DNA of 64,000 nucleotides, taken from Neomicrococcus aestuarii. GTDB lineage: Bacteria; Actinomycetota; Actinomycetes; Actinomycetales; Micrococcaceae. Positions 57,166 through 64,000 of this stretch are shown here, in pieces. A model generated the notes under the pieces. It was not told the origin of the DNA. It worked only from the letters and a program-made list of their open reading frames with translations, and ran no database searches. The position numbers and the translations under genes are program-made. The stretch spans positions 186,001 through 250,000 of the forward strand of contig NZ_JACHDR010000001.1 in the NCBI RefSeq assembly GCF_014201135.1, given 5' to 3'. How positions within the stretch are numbered: position 1 is the stretch's first letter; every line of letters begins with the position of its first letter.

Positions 57166-59070
57166 ATGGCGGGACTGATCAAGCGTGAAGATATTGATGA
57201 AGTCCGCGCCCGCAGTGACATCAAAGAAGTCATTGAAGGCTACGTCACCCTCCGTTCCGCAGGCATCGGTTCCTTCAAGGGACTATGCCCCTTCCACGAT
57301 GAACGCTCACCTTCGTTCCACGTCCGCCCACAAGTAGGCACGTACCACTGCTTCGGTTGCGGCGAATCCGGAGACGTCATCTCCTTCGTTATGAAGATGG
57401 ACCACACTACGTTCTCCGAAACCGTAGAGCGCCTGGCAGGTCGCTTGGGAATCGAGCTGCATTACGAAGACGGCGGTACCGGTCCCTCAAAGCAAGAAAC
57501 CGGCCGGCGTCAACGCCTGCTGGACGCCCACAAGATTGCCGAAGAATTCTTCCGTGCCCAGCTCCAAGATCGTCGTGCGGTCACCGCTCAACGGTTCCTC
57601 GCCGGTCGCGGCTTTGATCCCGCTGCAGCCGCTCAATTCGGTGTGGGATACGCGCCTCAAGGCTGGGACGCACTTCTGAAGCACCTGACGGGCAAAGGCT
57701 TCACTACCGAGGAACTTCAAGCCACCGGAATGTTCTCCGAAGGCCAGCGCGGAATCTATGACCGCTTCAGGGGTCGACTCATCTGGCCTATTCGAGATCT
57801 CTCCGGTGCCACCATCGGCTTCGGCGCGCGAAAGCTCTTTGACGATGACAAAGGCCCCAAGTACCTCAACACCCCAGAGACTCAGCTCTACAAAAAGAGC
57901 CAAGTCCTGTATGGAGTAGACCTCGCCAAGCGAGCCATCACCAAGAACCGTGAACTCGTGGTGGTGGAAGGCTACACAGACGTCATGGCCTGCCACCTCT
58001 CCGGCATCGACACCGCGGTAGCAACCTGTGGCACTGCCTTCGGAACCGACCACATCAAAATTGTTCGTCGACTGCTTTCCGATGACGGCACCGGCGGCTC
58101 CGTGATTTTCACCTTCGACGGTGATGCCGCCGGCCAAAAAGCCGCCCTCCGCGCGTTCGATGAAGACCAACGCTTCCTGGCCCAAACCTACGTGGCCGTG
58201 GAGCCCAACGGGCTGGACCCGTGCGATCTTCGCCAAGAACGCGGGGCCACCGCCGTTCGGGAACTCATCGATTCCAAACGCCCGCTCTTCGAATTCGCCA
58301 TCAAAGCGAGCCTGAAGAAGTTCGACCTCGACACCGTTGAAGGTCGCGTCAACGCGCTACGCGCGGCAGCGCCTATCGTGGCCGCCATCCGCGATCACGC
58401 GATGCGTCCCGCTTACGCGCGCGAGCTCTCCAGCTGGCTGGGCATGGACCTGAACGAAGTGAACCGAGCAGTCCACCTCGCAAGCCAGCAACCCCGCAAA
58501 CTGAGCGATGCCGCGGACGCAAGCAGCGTCGTCGTACGGGAAGAAAACGAGCCCGCACCCAACCCGGGGGAGGCGCCTCGGCCGTTGCTGGAGAAACCGG
58601 ACGCCCGCGATCCCATGGTGCGCATGGAACGTGAGTCGCTCGAAGTGGTGCTTCAACAGCCTGGGCTCGTGACGGAAGCGCAATGGCATGCGTTCTACGG
58701 ATCGCGATTTGTGGCCCCTGCACACACTGCCATTCATGAGGCGATTCGGACTGCTGCGGCCGCGGGGACTGCCGCGGCGCTCTGGGTAGAAGCCATCCGT
58801 GAGGCTGCTCCAGCGGAACTGCACAACTACGTGTCCGAACTGGCCGTGCAGCCTCTGCCTGCACGCAACGAGGATGCGCTCGCGCGGTACTGCTCGGACA
58901 TCATGTCCCGGCTCCAAGAGCTACAGATTCGCCATCGCAAGGAAGATTTGCTGGGGCGTTTGCAACGTCTTGATCCCACCGCGGACGGCGAGAAATTCAC
59001 GCAGTTGAACCGGGAGCTTTTCGAGCTTGAGCTGGAACGACGAGCCCTCCACGAAACAGATCAGTCCTAG
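57166..59070 (+). CDS. dnaG: DNA primase, 634 aa
   Basis: Makes RNA primers for replication. N-terminal zinc finger FKGLCPFHDERSPSFHV...YHCFGCGESGDVI (Cys-His-Cys-Cys, residues about 38-66), RNA-polymerase domain (GYAPQGWDALLKHL), Toprim motifs LVVVEGYTDVMACH near 265 and FTFDGDAAGQKAALRAFD near 320, and a C-terminal helicase-binding domain. Between the core and the C-terminal domain is a Pro/Glu-rich linker (REENEPAPNPGEAPRP, residues about 457-475) that carries a dispersed-motif copy. Length is normal. Together with ligA it shows this is core chromosome. Confidence 0.96.
   Translation: MAGLIKREDIDEVRARSDIKEVIEGYVTLRSAGIGSFKGLCPFHDERSPSFHVRPQVGTYHCFGCGESGDVISFVMKMDHTTFSETVERLAGRLGIELHYEDGGTGPSKQETGRRQRLLDAHKIAEEFFRAQLQDRRAVTAQRFLAGRGFDPAAAAQFGVGYAPQGWDALLKHLTGKGFTTEELQATGMFSEGQRGIYDRFRGRLIWPIRDLSGATIGFGARKLFDDDKGPKYLNTPETQLYKKSQVLYGVDLAKRAITKNRELVVVEGYTDVMACHLSGIDTAVATCGTAFGTDHIKIVRRLLSDDGTGGSVIFTFDGDAAGQKAALRAFDEDQRFLAQTYVAVEPNGLDPCDLRQERGATAVRELIDSKRPLFEFAIKASLKKFDLDTVEGRVNALRAAAPIVAAIRDHAMRPAYARELSSWLGMDLNEVNRAVHLASQQPRKLSDAADASSVVVREENEPAPNPGEAPRPLLEKPDARDPMVRMERESLEVVLQQPGLVTEAQWHAFYGSRFVAPAHTAIHEAIRTAAAAGTAAALWVEAIREAAPAELHNYVSELAVQPLPARNEDALARYCSDIMSRLQELQIRHRKEDLLGRLQRLDPTADGEKFTQLNRELFELELERRALHETDQS
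58517..58537 (+). repeat. Dispersed motif copy in the dnaG interdomain linker
   Basis: Reads ACGCAAGC-A-GCGTCGTCGTAC, the best match to the long consensus with the exact 12-mer at 58526-58537. It encodes ASSVVVR at residues about 451-457. Confidence 0.6.
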
Positions 59071-59193
59071 AAACGCGGCTGACCACCAGCGATTCATTGT
59101 TCACGAACAATCGCGTGATGGAGGTCATAGGCTGAAAAGAGCCCTCGATTTTTATTCTGGCCCAAAGTTGTTATAGAGTATTCTCTGTTGCTT

Positions 59194-59269
59194 TCCCCCG
59201 TAGCTCAATTGGCAGAGCATTCGACTGTTAATCGAAGGGTTACTGGTTCGAGTCCAGTCGGGGGAGCCA
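59194..59269 (+). tRNA. tRNA-Asn (anticodon GTT)
   Basis: Cloverleaf folds by eye: acceptor TCCCCCG (59194-59200) with CGGGGGA (59259-59265), discriminator G, and encoded CCA (59267-59269). D arm GCTC...GAGC, anticodon stem TTCGA/TCGAA with loop CTGTTAA (anticodon GTT at 59227-59229), T arm ACTGG-TTCGAGT-CCAGT. A terminator follows at once. Confidence 0.97.
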
Positions 59270-59272
59270 ATG

Positions 59273-59307
59273 CCCCGGAGATCCACGGATTTCCGGGGTT
59301 TTTCTTT
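59273..59307 (+). terminator. Terminator after tRNA-Asn; also copy 1 of a 29-nt repeat
   Basis: CCCCGGA (59273-59279) pairs with TCCGGGG (59292-59298) and is followed by TTTTTCTTT. The 29 nt at 59270-59298 match 60423-60451 at 25 positions. Confidence 0.85.
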
Positions 59308-59589
59308 GCCCAAAAACTCGTGTGGCGGACCAACAGATCACCCGCACGTCCGGAATGTTGCGTACACGTCGGCGCTGAACGGACGATCACGCAACTCCAG
59401 CTACGCGTGGATTGGACGACGCAACAATCGCTACGTCACCATGTGTGCGGGTCACGAGCCGTGCGGAGATGAAAGCAGCCAAGTCAACGTCACATTCCTG
59501 AACTTTTTGGGGTTAGCTGACGTACTGCACTTACATAAAGAAGGTTGGGGGATCGCCGGGGCAACCCGACTATCCGAAAGGTCTTCACT

Positions 59590-60291
59590 ATGTCAGTGCT
59601 TGCCAAGACTGGTGCGGCACTCGCCTCACTCGCTGTATTGAGCGCTTCTCTCTTGGGCGCGGGCGTCGCCCACGCGGGTCCGTCCAAGCTCTCACCGGAA
59701 GATGTCAATGATCCCTATGGGCCATCGCGCTCGGGATTTGTTCAGCCGCTCTACGACGATCTTCAGCCCAACTGGGTGGAAGACATGAATTCGGGCCTCT
59801 ACGGAACGGCGGCGTCCAACTGGTTTGATACCAGCTATTGGGGCGAGGGTCCCCACTATTGGTACGCGTCCATGGTGGAGATGAAGCCGCGCAAGGCCGA
59901 CGACACCGGGAAGCAAGACTTCGTGATTGAGGATCGGCGCGTGGAGCATGCCACCTTCAAACTCGACTTCGCGCCAGTCATGAACGCGGTCAACTCGAAG
60001 ACCGCGCTCAACGTCACCACCGGCACCTGCGCGGCACATCCAGAGGCCACGTGCATTTCCATTGTGGACTTCACCTACTGGAGCACGGATGCGTCCTACG
60101 CGGGCTACGCGCAGACGGTGGGAACCAACGCGGTGGAAGTGGCTTTCAACCCACGCGTTTTCACGACGCGACAGTCATGGCGCGGATCCAACGCGAAGAC
60201 CATAGCGCACGAAATCGGCCACGCATTCGGCCTGTCCCACAAGCACAGCCCGTATGGCGTCATGAACTACTACGAATTCGAGACCCTTTAA
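59590..60291 (+). CDS. Secreted matrixin-like zinc metalloprotease, truncated by a stop codon, 233 aa
   Basis: Sec-type signal peptide (SVLAKTGAALASLAVLSASLLGAGVAHA, in part; likely cut after AHA near residue 28). The zinc motif HEIGHAFGLSHKH (HExxHxxGxxH) is near residue 213, followed by a Met-turn YGVMNYY. This is a metzincin of the matrixin type. The ATG at 59590 has AAAGG 8 nt upstream. The frame stops at TAA (60289-60291) right after FETL, but the same frame continues for 38 sense codons, starting SADEYAALERAYG, which resembles the usual matrixin C-terminal helix. The annotated product is therefore probably shortened. The zinc ligands are complete, so activity may remain. Confidence 0.85.
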   Translation: MSVLAKTGAALASLAVLSASLLGAGVAHAGPSKLSPEDVNDPYGPSRSGFVQPLYDDLQPNWVEDMNSGLYGTAASNWFDTSYWGEGPHYWYASMVEMKPRKADDTGKQDFVIEDRRVEHATFKLDFAPVMNAVNSKTALNVTTGTCAAHPEATCISIVDFTYWSTDASYAGYAQTVGTNAVEVAFNPRVFTTRQSWRGSNAKTIAHEIGHAFGLSHKHSPYGVMNYYEFETL

Positions 60292-60408
60292 TCAGCAGAT
60301 GAATATGCGGCTCTCGAGCGAGCGTACGGTGCAGCAGAGGTGAGTGAATCAAAGTCCAGAAAGTCCTACATTCAGGAAGCTTCGGTGGAGTCTGTCCCGC
60401 AGCCCTAA
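60292..60408 (+). other. In-frame C-terminal remnant of the metalloprotease after a stop codon
   Basis: Continuing the protease frame past its TAA gives SADEYAALERAYGAAEVSES and more, ending at TAA 60406-60408. Residues DEYAALERAYG resemble the xxDIxALxxLYG helix that ends matrixin domains, so this looks like former coding sequence. It is part of the 325-bp gap before etfB, which otherwise holds only the hairpin below. Confidence 0.65.
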
Positions 60409-60416
60409 GGTGAACG

Positions 60417-60460
60417 CAGTGAATGCCCCGCAAGTCCACGGATTTCCGGAGCATTCACTG
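60417..60460 (+). repeat. Long hairpin and copy 2 of the tRNA-linked 29-nt repeat
   Basis: CAGTGAATGC (60417-60426) and GCATTCACTG (60451-60460) pair perfectly over 10 nt. The loop and inner arms (60423-60451) match the terminator after tRNA-Asn at 25 of 29 positions. It may serve as the terminator of the protease gene. Confidence 0.6.
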
Positions 60461-60616
60461 TCTGGAACAGGATGAACTGATCCAAGCGGCGCCGCGGAAA
60501 TTCCGACTTTCCGCCAGAATTTGGAAAGATGGATCAAGCTCGCGCATACAAGCCGCGAACACAGGCCTGTCCTCCGCTACATTGGACGTGACCTCTGACT
60601 GTGGAAAGGAGCGACG

Positions 60617-61393
60617 ATGCGCATCGTCGTGCTGGTAAAGAGCGTTCCCGACACGAATGGGGACCGGAAGCTTAATCTCGAAACCGGTCTCACAGACCGC
60701 ACCTCGGGTGATCAAGTGCTAGATGAGATCAATGAGCGCGCCGTTGAAGCCGCGCTGACGATCGCAGCAACGGTGCCGGATTCCACTGTGGAGTTGTTGT
60801 CCGTGGCTCCAGAGGAGGCACTGTCAGTGATCCGTAAAGGTCTGGCCATGGGCGCCGATAGCGCCGTCCAGGTCGTGGATCCCACGCTCGTGGGTGCAGA
60901 TAACACCCTGACCGCCGAGGTTCTTGCCGCGGCTCTGAAGACCAAACCTTTTGACCTCGTGATCACCGGAAACCAGTCCACAGATGGTGCCGGCGGGGTG
61001 GTCCCGTCCATGATTTCAGAACTCCTGGATCTTCCGGCGCTCACGGATCTGGCCTCAGTAGCGCTCGAAGGACAAACAGTCCGTGGCACCCGCGTCACGG
61101 ATACGGCGACGTACACGCTCAGCGCCGAACTCCCAGCACTCGTCGCCGTGACCGAAGCCTTTCCGGAGGGACGATTCCCCAACTTCAAGGGCATCATGGC
61201 GGCCAAAAAGAAGCCGTTTGAGGTCATGTCTCTCAAAGAGCTCGGGATCGATGCGGAAGATTTCAGCGTTCCGCGCGCCATCATGACGGCCGTCTCCGAG
61301 CGCCCGTCGCGTGAGGCCGGCGTGAAAATCGTTGACGAAGGCGATGCCGCGCAGCAGCTCGCCGACTTCTTGATTTCGAACCGACTGGCCTAG
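60617..61393 (+). CDS. etfB: Electron transfer flavoprotein beta subunit, 258 aa
   Basis: AMP-binding subunit of ETF, which takes electrons from acyl-CoA and other dehydrogenases. N-terminal [39 protein letters not shown], and [23 protein letters not shown] near 118-140 (in segments), with [16 protein letters not shown] near the C-terminus. AAGGAG precedes the ATG. It is followed 11 nt later by etfA. Normal length. Partner acyl-CoA dehydrogenases are outside the window. Confidence 0.94.
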   Translation: MRIVVLVKSVPDTNGDRKLNLETGLTDRTSGDQVLDEINERAVEAALTIAATVPDSTVELLSVAPEEALSVIRKGLAMGADSAVQVVDPTLVGADNTLTAEVLAAALKTKPFDLVITGNQSTDGAGGVVPSMISELLDLPALTDLASVALEGQTVRGTRVTDTATYTLSAELPALVAVTEAFPEGRFPNFKGIMAAKKKPFEVMSLKELGIDAEDFSVPRAIMTAVSERPSREAGVKIVDEGDAAQQLADFLISNRLA

Positions 61394-61404
61394 GAGGACC
61401 TCTC

Positions 61405-62400
61405 ATGACTGAGTTTGCGAAAGAATCCATCCTTGTCCTCGTCGGCACCACGCTGGACGGGCACATTGACGCATCCGTCGCGGAGCTGATGGGTGCCGCA
61501 GCGCAGATCGGCACCCCTGTGGCGGTTCTCCCGCACACCGCCGGAACTACCACCGAAGACGCCGTCCAGCAGCTTGGACAGTTCGGTGCCGCCGCAATCC
61601 TCACCGGCGAGGTGCAGCATCTGCAGGATCCCAACGAACTCGTTGACCTGCTGACGGCTGCAGAGAAACACGTGGCTGCCCAAACAGAACCGGACGCTAT
61701 CCTGGTGGCCCATTCCGCCGAAGGACGTGACGTTGCTGCGCGCTTTGCGGCCAGGCATCGCCGCGGTCTCCTCACGGACGTAGTGGGAGTTGCACGGGAC
61801 GAAGAGGGCATCATTGCCCAACACTCGGCTTTTGGCGGCGCGTACCAAGTAACTGCCGCCGTCACGCTGAACGCCCCGGTCATCACGCTGCGCCGCGGCA
61901 CGGTGGAACACCGTCCACAACCGGCACAGGCAACTCAGGAGAGCCTGACGGTGGAGCGCACGCAGCGTCGTTCGGTCACCATCGAATCGGCTGAGGCGCA
62001 GACTGCAGTCTCCGAACGCCCCGATCTCCGCGGCGCCCAGAAGGTAGTCTCTGGTGGCCGCGGCATGGGTTCTGAGGAGGGCTTCAAGCTCGTAGAACAA
62101 CTCGCCGACGCTTTGGGCGCCGCGGTCGGTGCTTCGCGAGCAGCTGTCGACGCTGGGTTCACGCAACCGTCGTCGCAAGTGGGACAGACCGGCGTGTATG
62201 TTTCGCCGCAGTTGTACGTTGCCTTGGGCATCTCCGGCGCCATTCAGCACCGCGCCGGCATGCAGACCGCCAAGACCATCGTCGCCATCAACCAGGACGC
62301 GGACGCTCCGATCTTCGAGATCGCAGATTTCGGTGTGGTCGGGGACGTTTTCACGGTAGTGCCCGCCCTCATTGACGCTCTCGATGCGCGGAAGAAGTAG
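61405..62400 (+). CDS. etfA: Electron transfer flavoprotein alpha subunit, 331 aa
   Basis: FAD-binding partner of etfB. The conserved C-terminal FAD domain is clear: [39 protein letters not shown] near 212-250 (in segments), then [24 protein letters not shown] and [22 protein letters not shown]. The N-terminal domain is normal. TAGGAGGACC gives a strong ribosome site. The downstream cytochrome b gene starts 5 nt later, so the three genes form one operon. Confidence 0.95.
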   Translation: MTEFAKESILVLVGTTLDGHIDASVAELMGAAAQIGTPVAVLPHTAGTTTEDAVQQLGQFGAAAILTGEVQHLQDPNELVDLLTAAEKHVAAQTEPDAILVAHSAEGRDVAARFAARHRRGLLTDVVGVARDEEGIIAQHSAFGGAYQVTAAVTLNAPVITLRRGTVEHRPQPAQATQESLTVERTQRRSVTIESAEAQTAVSERPDLRGAQKVVSGGRGMGSEEGFKLVEQLADALGAAVGASRAAVDAGFTQPSSQVGQTGVYVSPQLYVALGISGAIQHRAGMQTAKTIVAINQDADAPIFEIADFGVVGDVFTVVPALIDALDARKK

Positions 62401-62405
62401 GCGAA

Positions 62406-63875
62406 ATGACTACTGACACGCCACTGTCCTTGCGCCGCGGCTTGCCGCGCACTCCCGGCGGCGATCCGTGGCCGCCCGCTGTTGCTTCTGCGGCGACCAG
62501 CACGGTTGCGGCAAGTACAAAACCTGAGTACGACGACGCAGCCCCGGCCCTGCAGATTTCCTTACGTCAGGGCTTGCCTCGCGTTGCCGGAGGTCCCGCG
62601 TGGCCGCCGCTGGACGCAACGGCAACTTCGACTCCTGTGGTTCCGGCACCGGCCGAACCGATCGAGGTCAAACAGGAAGTCTCTCAGCCGGTCGTCGCAG
62701 AGCCTGCAGTCGATGAGCCCGTCTTTGCTGAGCCCGCAGTTGCCAAACCACTCGTTTCAGAGCCCGTTGTGGCAGAACCTGCAGTGGCTCAGGCTTCGGT
62801 TGCGGCGCCGGTCGTTGCACCACCGGTGGTAAGCCCGGCGACACCGCAGGTGGAGTCGCGGACGCAAGCTGCGTCGTCGTCCTCGCCGGTAAAGAAGGCA
62901 GAAGCGAACCCAAAGCCGGCAGGCAAACCCGAACCGAAGCAGGCCGAACCGAAGCGATACGGCGCCTACACGCTGAGGCAGTGGATTGGAACCATCGCCG
63001 CGGTCATCGTGGGACTCCAGATTCTGGCGCTTGTGGTGGTGCTCGTGGCACGCGGGCTGATGCAGATCGACGCAGTGCAGAACTTCGTGCAGACGTACCC
63101 GGGGCATTCCGAACTGCCCGAGAGCGCGCCCGTGGGAGTGCCCGCGTGGCTCGCGTGGCAGCACTTCTTGAACATGTTTTTGATGGTGCTGATTATTCGA
63201 TCGGGTCTGCAGGTTCGCCGCGAAACTAAGCCGGCCGCGTACTGGACGCCGAAGGGATCGTCCAAGAAAGTCAGCCTGACCATTTGGCTACACCAGGCGC
63301 TCGATGTGTTGTGGCTGGTGAACGGGCTGATCTTTGTGATTCTGCTGTTCGCCACGGGGCAGTGGATGAAGATTGTGCCCACCAGTTGGGATGTGTTCCC
63401 GAACGCCATCTCCGCAGGGCTTCAGTACGCGACGCTCTACTGGCCCACCGAGAACGGATGGGTGCATTACAACGGGCTTCAGCAACTCACGTACTTTGTC
63501 ACGGTGTTCATCGCTGCGCCGCTGGCTGCGATCACCGGTTTCCGCATGAGCACGCTGTGGCCGGAAAAGAACAAGACGCTCGCGAAGCTCTACCCAGCGG
63601 AGATCGCCCGCAAACTGCATTTCCCCGTCATGATCTACTTCGTCGCGTTCATTGTGGTGCACGTGGCCCTGGTCTTCGCCACGGGTGCACTGAGGAATCT
63701 CAACCACATGTTTGCCGCTCGCGGCTCGGTGGATGCGGCGGCGCTCGCGGGGGATTGGACCGGATTCTGGTTCTTCGTGGGAGCCATGGTGATCATCGCT
63801 GGCGCGTGGATCGTAGCGCGACCCAGTGTGGTGGCGCCGATCGCTCGACTGTTCGGCAAAGTGAGTAGTCGATAA
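62406..63875 (+). CDS. Cytochrome b-type membrane protein with N-terminal proline-rich repeats, 489 aa
   Basis: The first 165 residues are disordered. They carry two copies of an 'LRxGLPRxxGGxxWPP' box (residues about 7-24 and 56-73) and an Ala/Val/Pro/Glu repeat (AEPAVDEPV, AEPAVAKPL and similar). The remainder has five or six membrane segments with histidines suited to heme ligation (WQHFLNMF, WLHQALD, KLHFPVMIYF, FIVVHVALVF), resembling cytochrome b561/b6-type domains. The gene follows etfA by 5 nt. It may pass ETF electrons to the quinone pool, an inference from context. It contains two copies of the dispersed motif. Confidence 0.8.
   Translation: MTTDTPLSLRRGLPRTPGGDPWPPAVASAATSTVAASTKPEYDDAAPALQISLRQGLPRVAGGPAWPPLDATATSTPVVPAPAEPIEVKQEVSQPVVAEPAVDEPVFAEPAVAKPLVSEPVVAEPAVAQASVAAPVVAPPVVSPATPQVESRTQAASSSSPVKKAEANPKPAGKPEPKQAEPKRYGAYTLRQWIGTIAAVIVGLQILALVVVLVARGLMQIDAVQNFVQTYPGHSELPESAPVGVPAWLAWQHFLNMFLMVLIIRSGLQVRRETKPAAYWTPKGSSKKVSLTIWLHQALDVLWLVNGLIFVILLFATGQWMKIVPTSWDVFPNAISAGLQYATLYWPTENGWVHYNGLQQLTYFVTVFIAAPLAAITGFRMSTLWPEKNKTLAKLYPAEIARKLHFPVMIYFVAFIVVHVALVFATGALRNLNHMFAARGSVDAAALAGDWTGFWFFVGAMVIIAGAWIVARPSVVAPIARLFGKVSSR
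62528..62545 (-). repeat. Dispersed motif copy, N-terminal linker of cytochrome b protein
   Basis: The minus strand reads GGGGC-T-GCGTCGTCGTAC with the exact 12-mer at 62528-62539. The gene encodes EYDDAA here (residues about 41-46). Confidence 0.45.
62862..62882 (+). repeat. Dispersed motif copy, second, in cytochrome b protein linker
   Basis: Reads ACGCAAGC-T-GCGTCGTCGTCC, one base off at the penultimate position. It encodes TQAASSSS in the disordered linker, in a different frame from the dnaG and fusion-gene copies. Confidence 0.5.
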
Positions 63876-63888
63876 CGATAACTGCGCA

Positions 63889-63938
63889 AAAGAGCCGGCA
63901 ACCAGATCCTTGTGAGGATGACTGGTTGCCGGCTCTTT
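63889..63938. terminator. Terminator after the etf-cytochrome b operon
   Basis: AAAGAGCCGGCAACCAG (63889-63905) and CTGGTTGCCGGCTCTTT (63922-63938) are perfect over 17 nt with a 16-nt loop, and A/T ends on both sides suggest a bidirectional terminator. Confidence 0.9.
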
Positions 63939-63942
63939 GTGG

Positions 63943-64000
63943 TTACTGGCGGAGAACTACGCCCTGGTAGACCGATCTTTTCGTTCGGGAACGAAGGCTG
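63943..64000 (-). CDS. 3' end of a minus-strand gene at the window edge (tentative)
   Basis: A minus-strand frame ending at TAA (complement of 63943-63945) gives the last residues RSVYQGVVLRQ. It fits a gene running into the bidirectional terminator from the right, but 18 codons are too few to identify anything. Confidence 0.25.
   Translation of the reverse strand, partial: SLRSRTKRSVYQGVVLRQ

Noticed and set aside
60455-60715. 86-codon minus-strand frame overlapping the etfB start
   Set aside because: It covers the etfB ribosome site and first codons in antisense and resembles no family.

Overview
The window looks like chromosome of a high-GC Gram-positive actinobacterium, most likely a Micrococcaceae relative of Arthrobacter. 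The support is an acyl-CoA carboxylase with an epsilon subunit, GatCAB next to ligA, a SAM-IV riboswitch before metYX, the CSG form of histidine ammonia-lyase, the HutF route of histidine breakdown, and Tat-type signals of the 'SRRKIAQ' kind. Most of it is ordinary core genome with short spacers and frequent 4-nt stop/start overlaps.

Layout. 1-2.6 kb: the edge of a dicarboxylate/amino-acid symporter and a DUF885 protein. 2.6-6.4 kb: acyl-CoA carboxylase beta and epsilon subunits, a divergent HSDL2-like dehydrogenase behind a 10-bp-arm palindrome, and biotin-protein ligase, which biotinylates the carboxylase. 6.4-9 kb: PH-domain membrane protein, class III adenylate cyclase and PP2C phosphatase, a small signalling cluster. 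9-16 kb: ligA, an inositol-monophosphatase/GNAT fusion and gatCAB. 16.1-18.4 kb: kbl-tdh for threonine to glycine. 18.5-25.2 kb: a secreted protein, then a lower-GC island of glycan genes (two glycosyltransferases, one intact and one broken pyruvyl transferase, and a glycosyltransferase gene with four in-frame stops). 25.2-34.3 kb: histidine utilisation around an IclR regulator (hutH and a substrate-binding lipoprotein on the minus strand; hutU, an M20 amidohydrolase, hutF and hutI on the plus strand). 34.3-37.8 kb: nicotinamidase, thiol peroxidase, CPBP membrane protein, a lone paralogue of the island glycosyltransferase, and a VOC protein. 38-41.3 kb: SAM-IV riboswitch, metY, metX and a sortase-like lipoprotein without the catalytic Cys. 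41.4-46 kb: two small membrane proteins, a GDSL hydrolase, an esterase, an S4 protein and two YdcZ-type transporters. 46-48.5 kb: glyS and a GNAT. 48.6-52.9 kb: a minus-strand sulfur operon (sfnG-metN-metI-metQ) behind a SAM-I riboswitch. 53-59 kb: TM2 protein, dusB, dgt, dnaG. 59.2-64 kb: tRNA-Asn, a matrixin-like protease cut by a stop codon, etfBA with a cytochrome b protein, and a terminator.

The genes fit together in a few themes. Sulfur and methionine supply is controlled by two different SAM riboswitch classes 14 kb apart. Histidine, threonine and acyl-CoA catabolism feed central metabolism, with ETF and a b-type cytochrome as a possible electron outlet. Cell-surface glycan genes are decaying.

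The observation I would follow first is a dispersed DNA motif, AGC-N(1-2)-GCGTCGTCGTAC, often preceded by ACGCA. The 12-mer GCGTCGTCGTAC occurs exactly six times in 64 kb, with many near copies. The copies lie in different reading frames, on both strands, and preferentially in intergenic gaps and interdomain linkers. All of this was read by eye, so counts are minimum values and no database search was possible.
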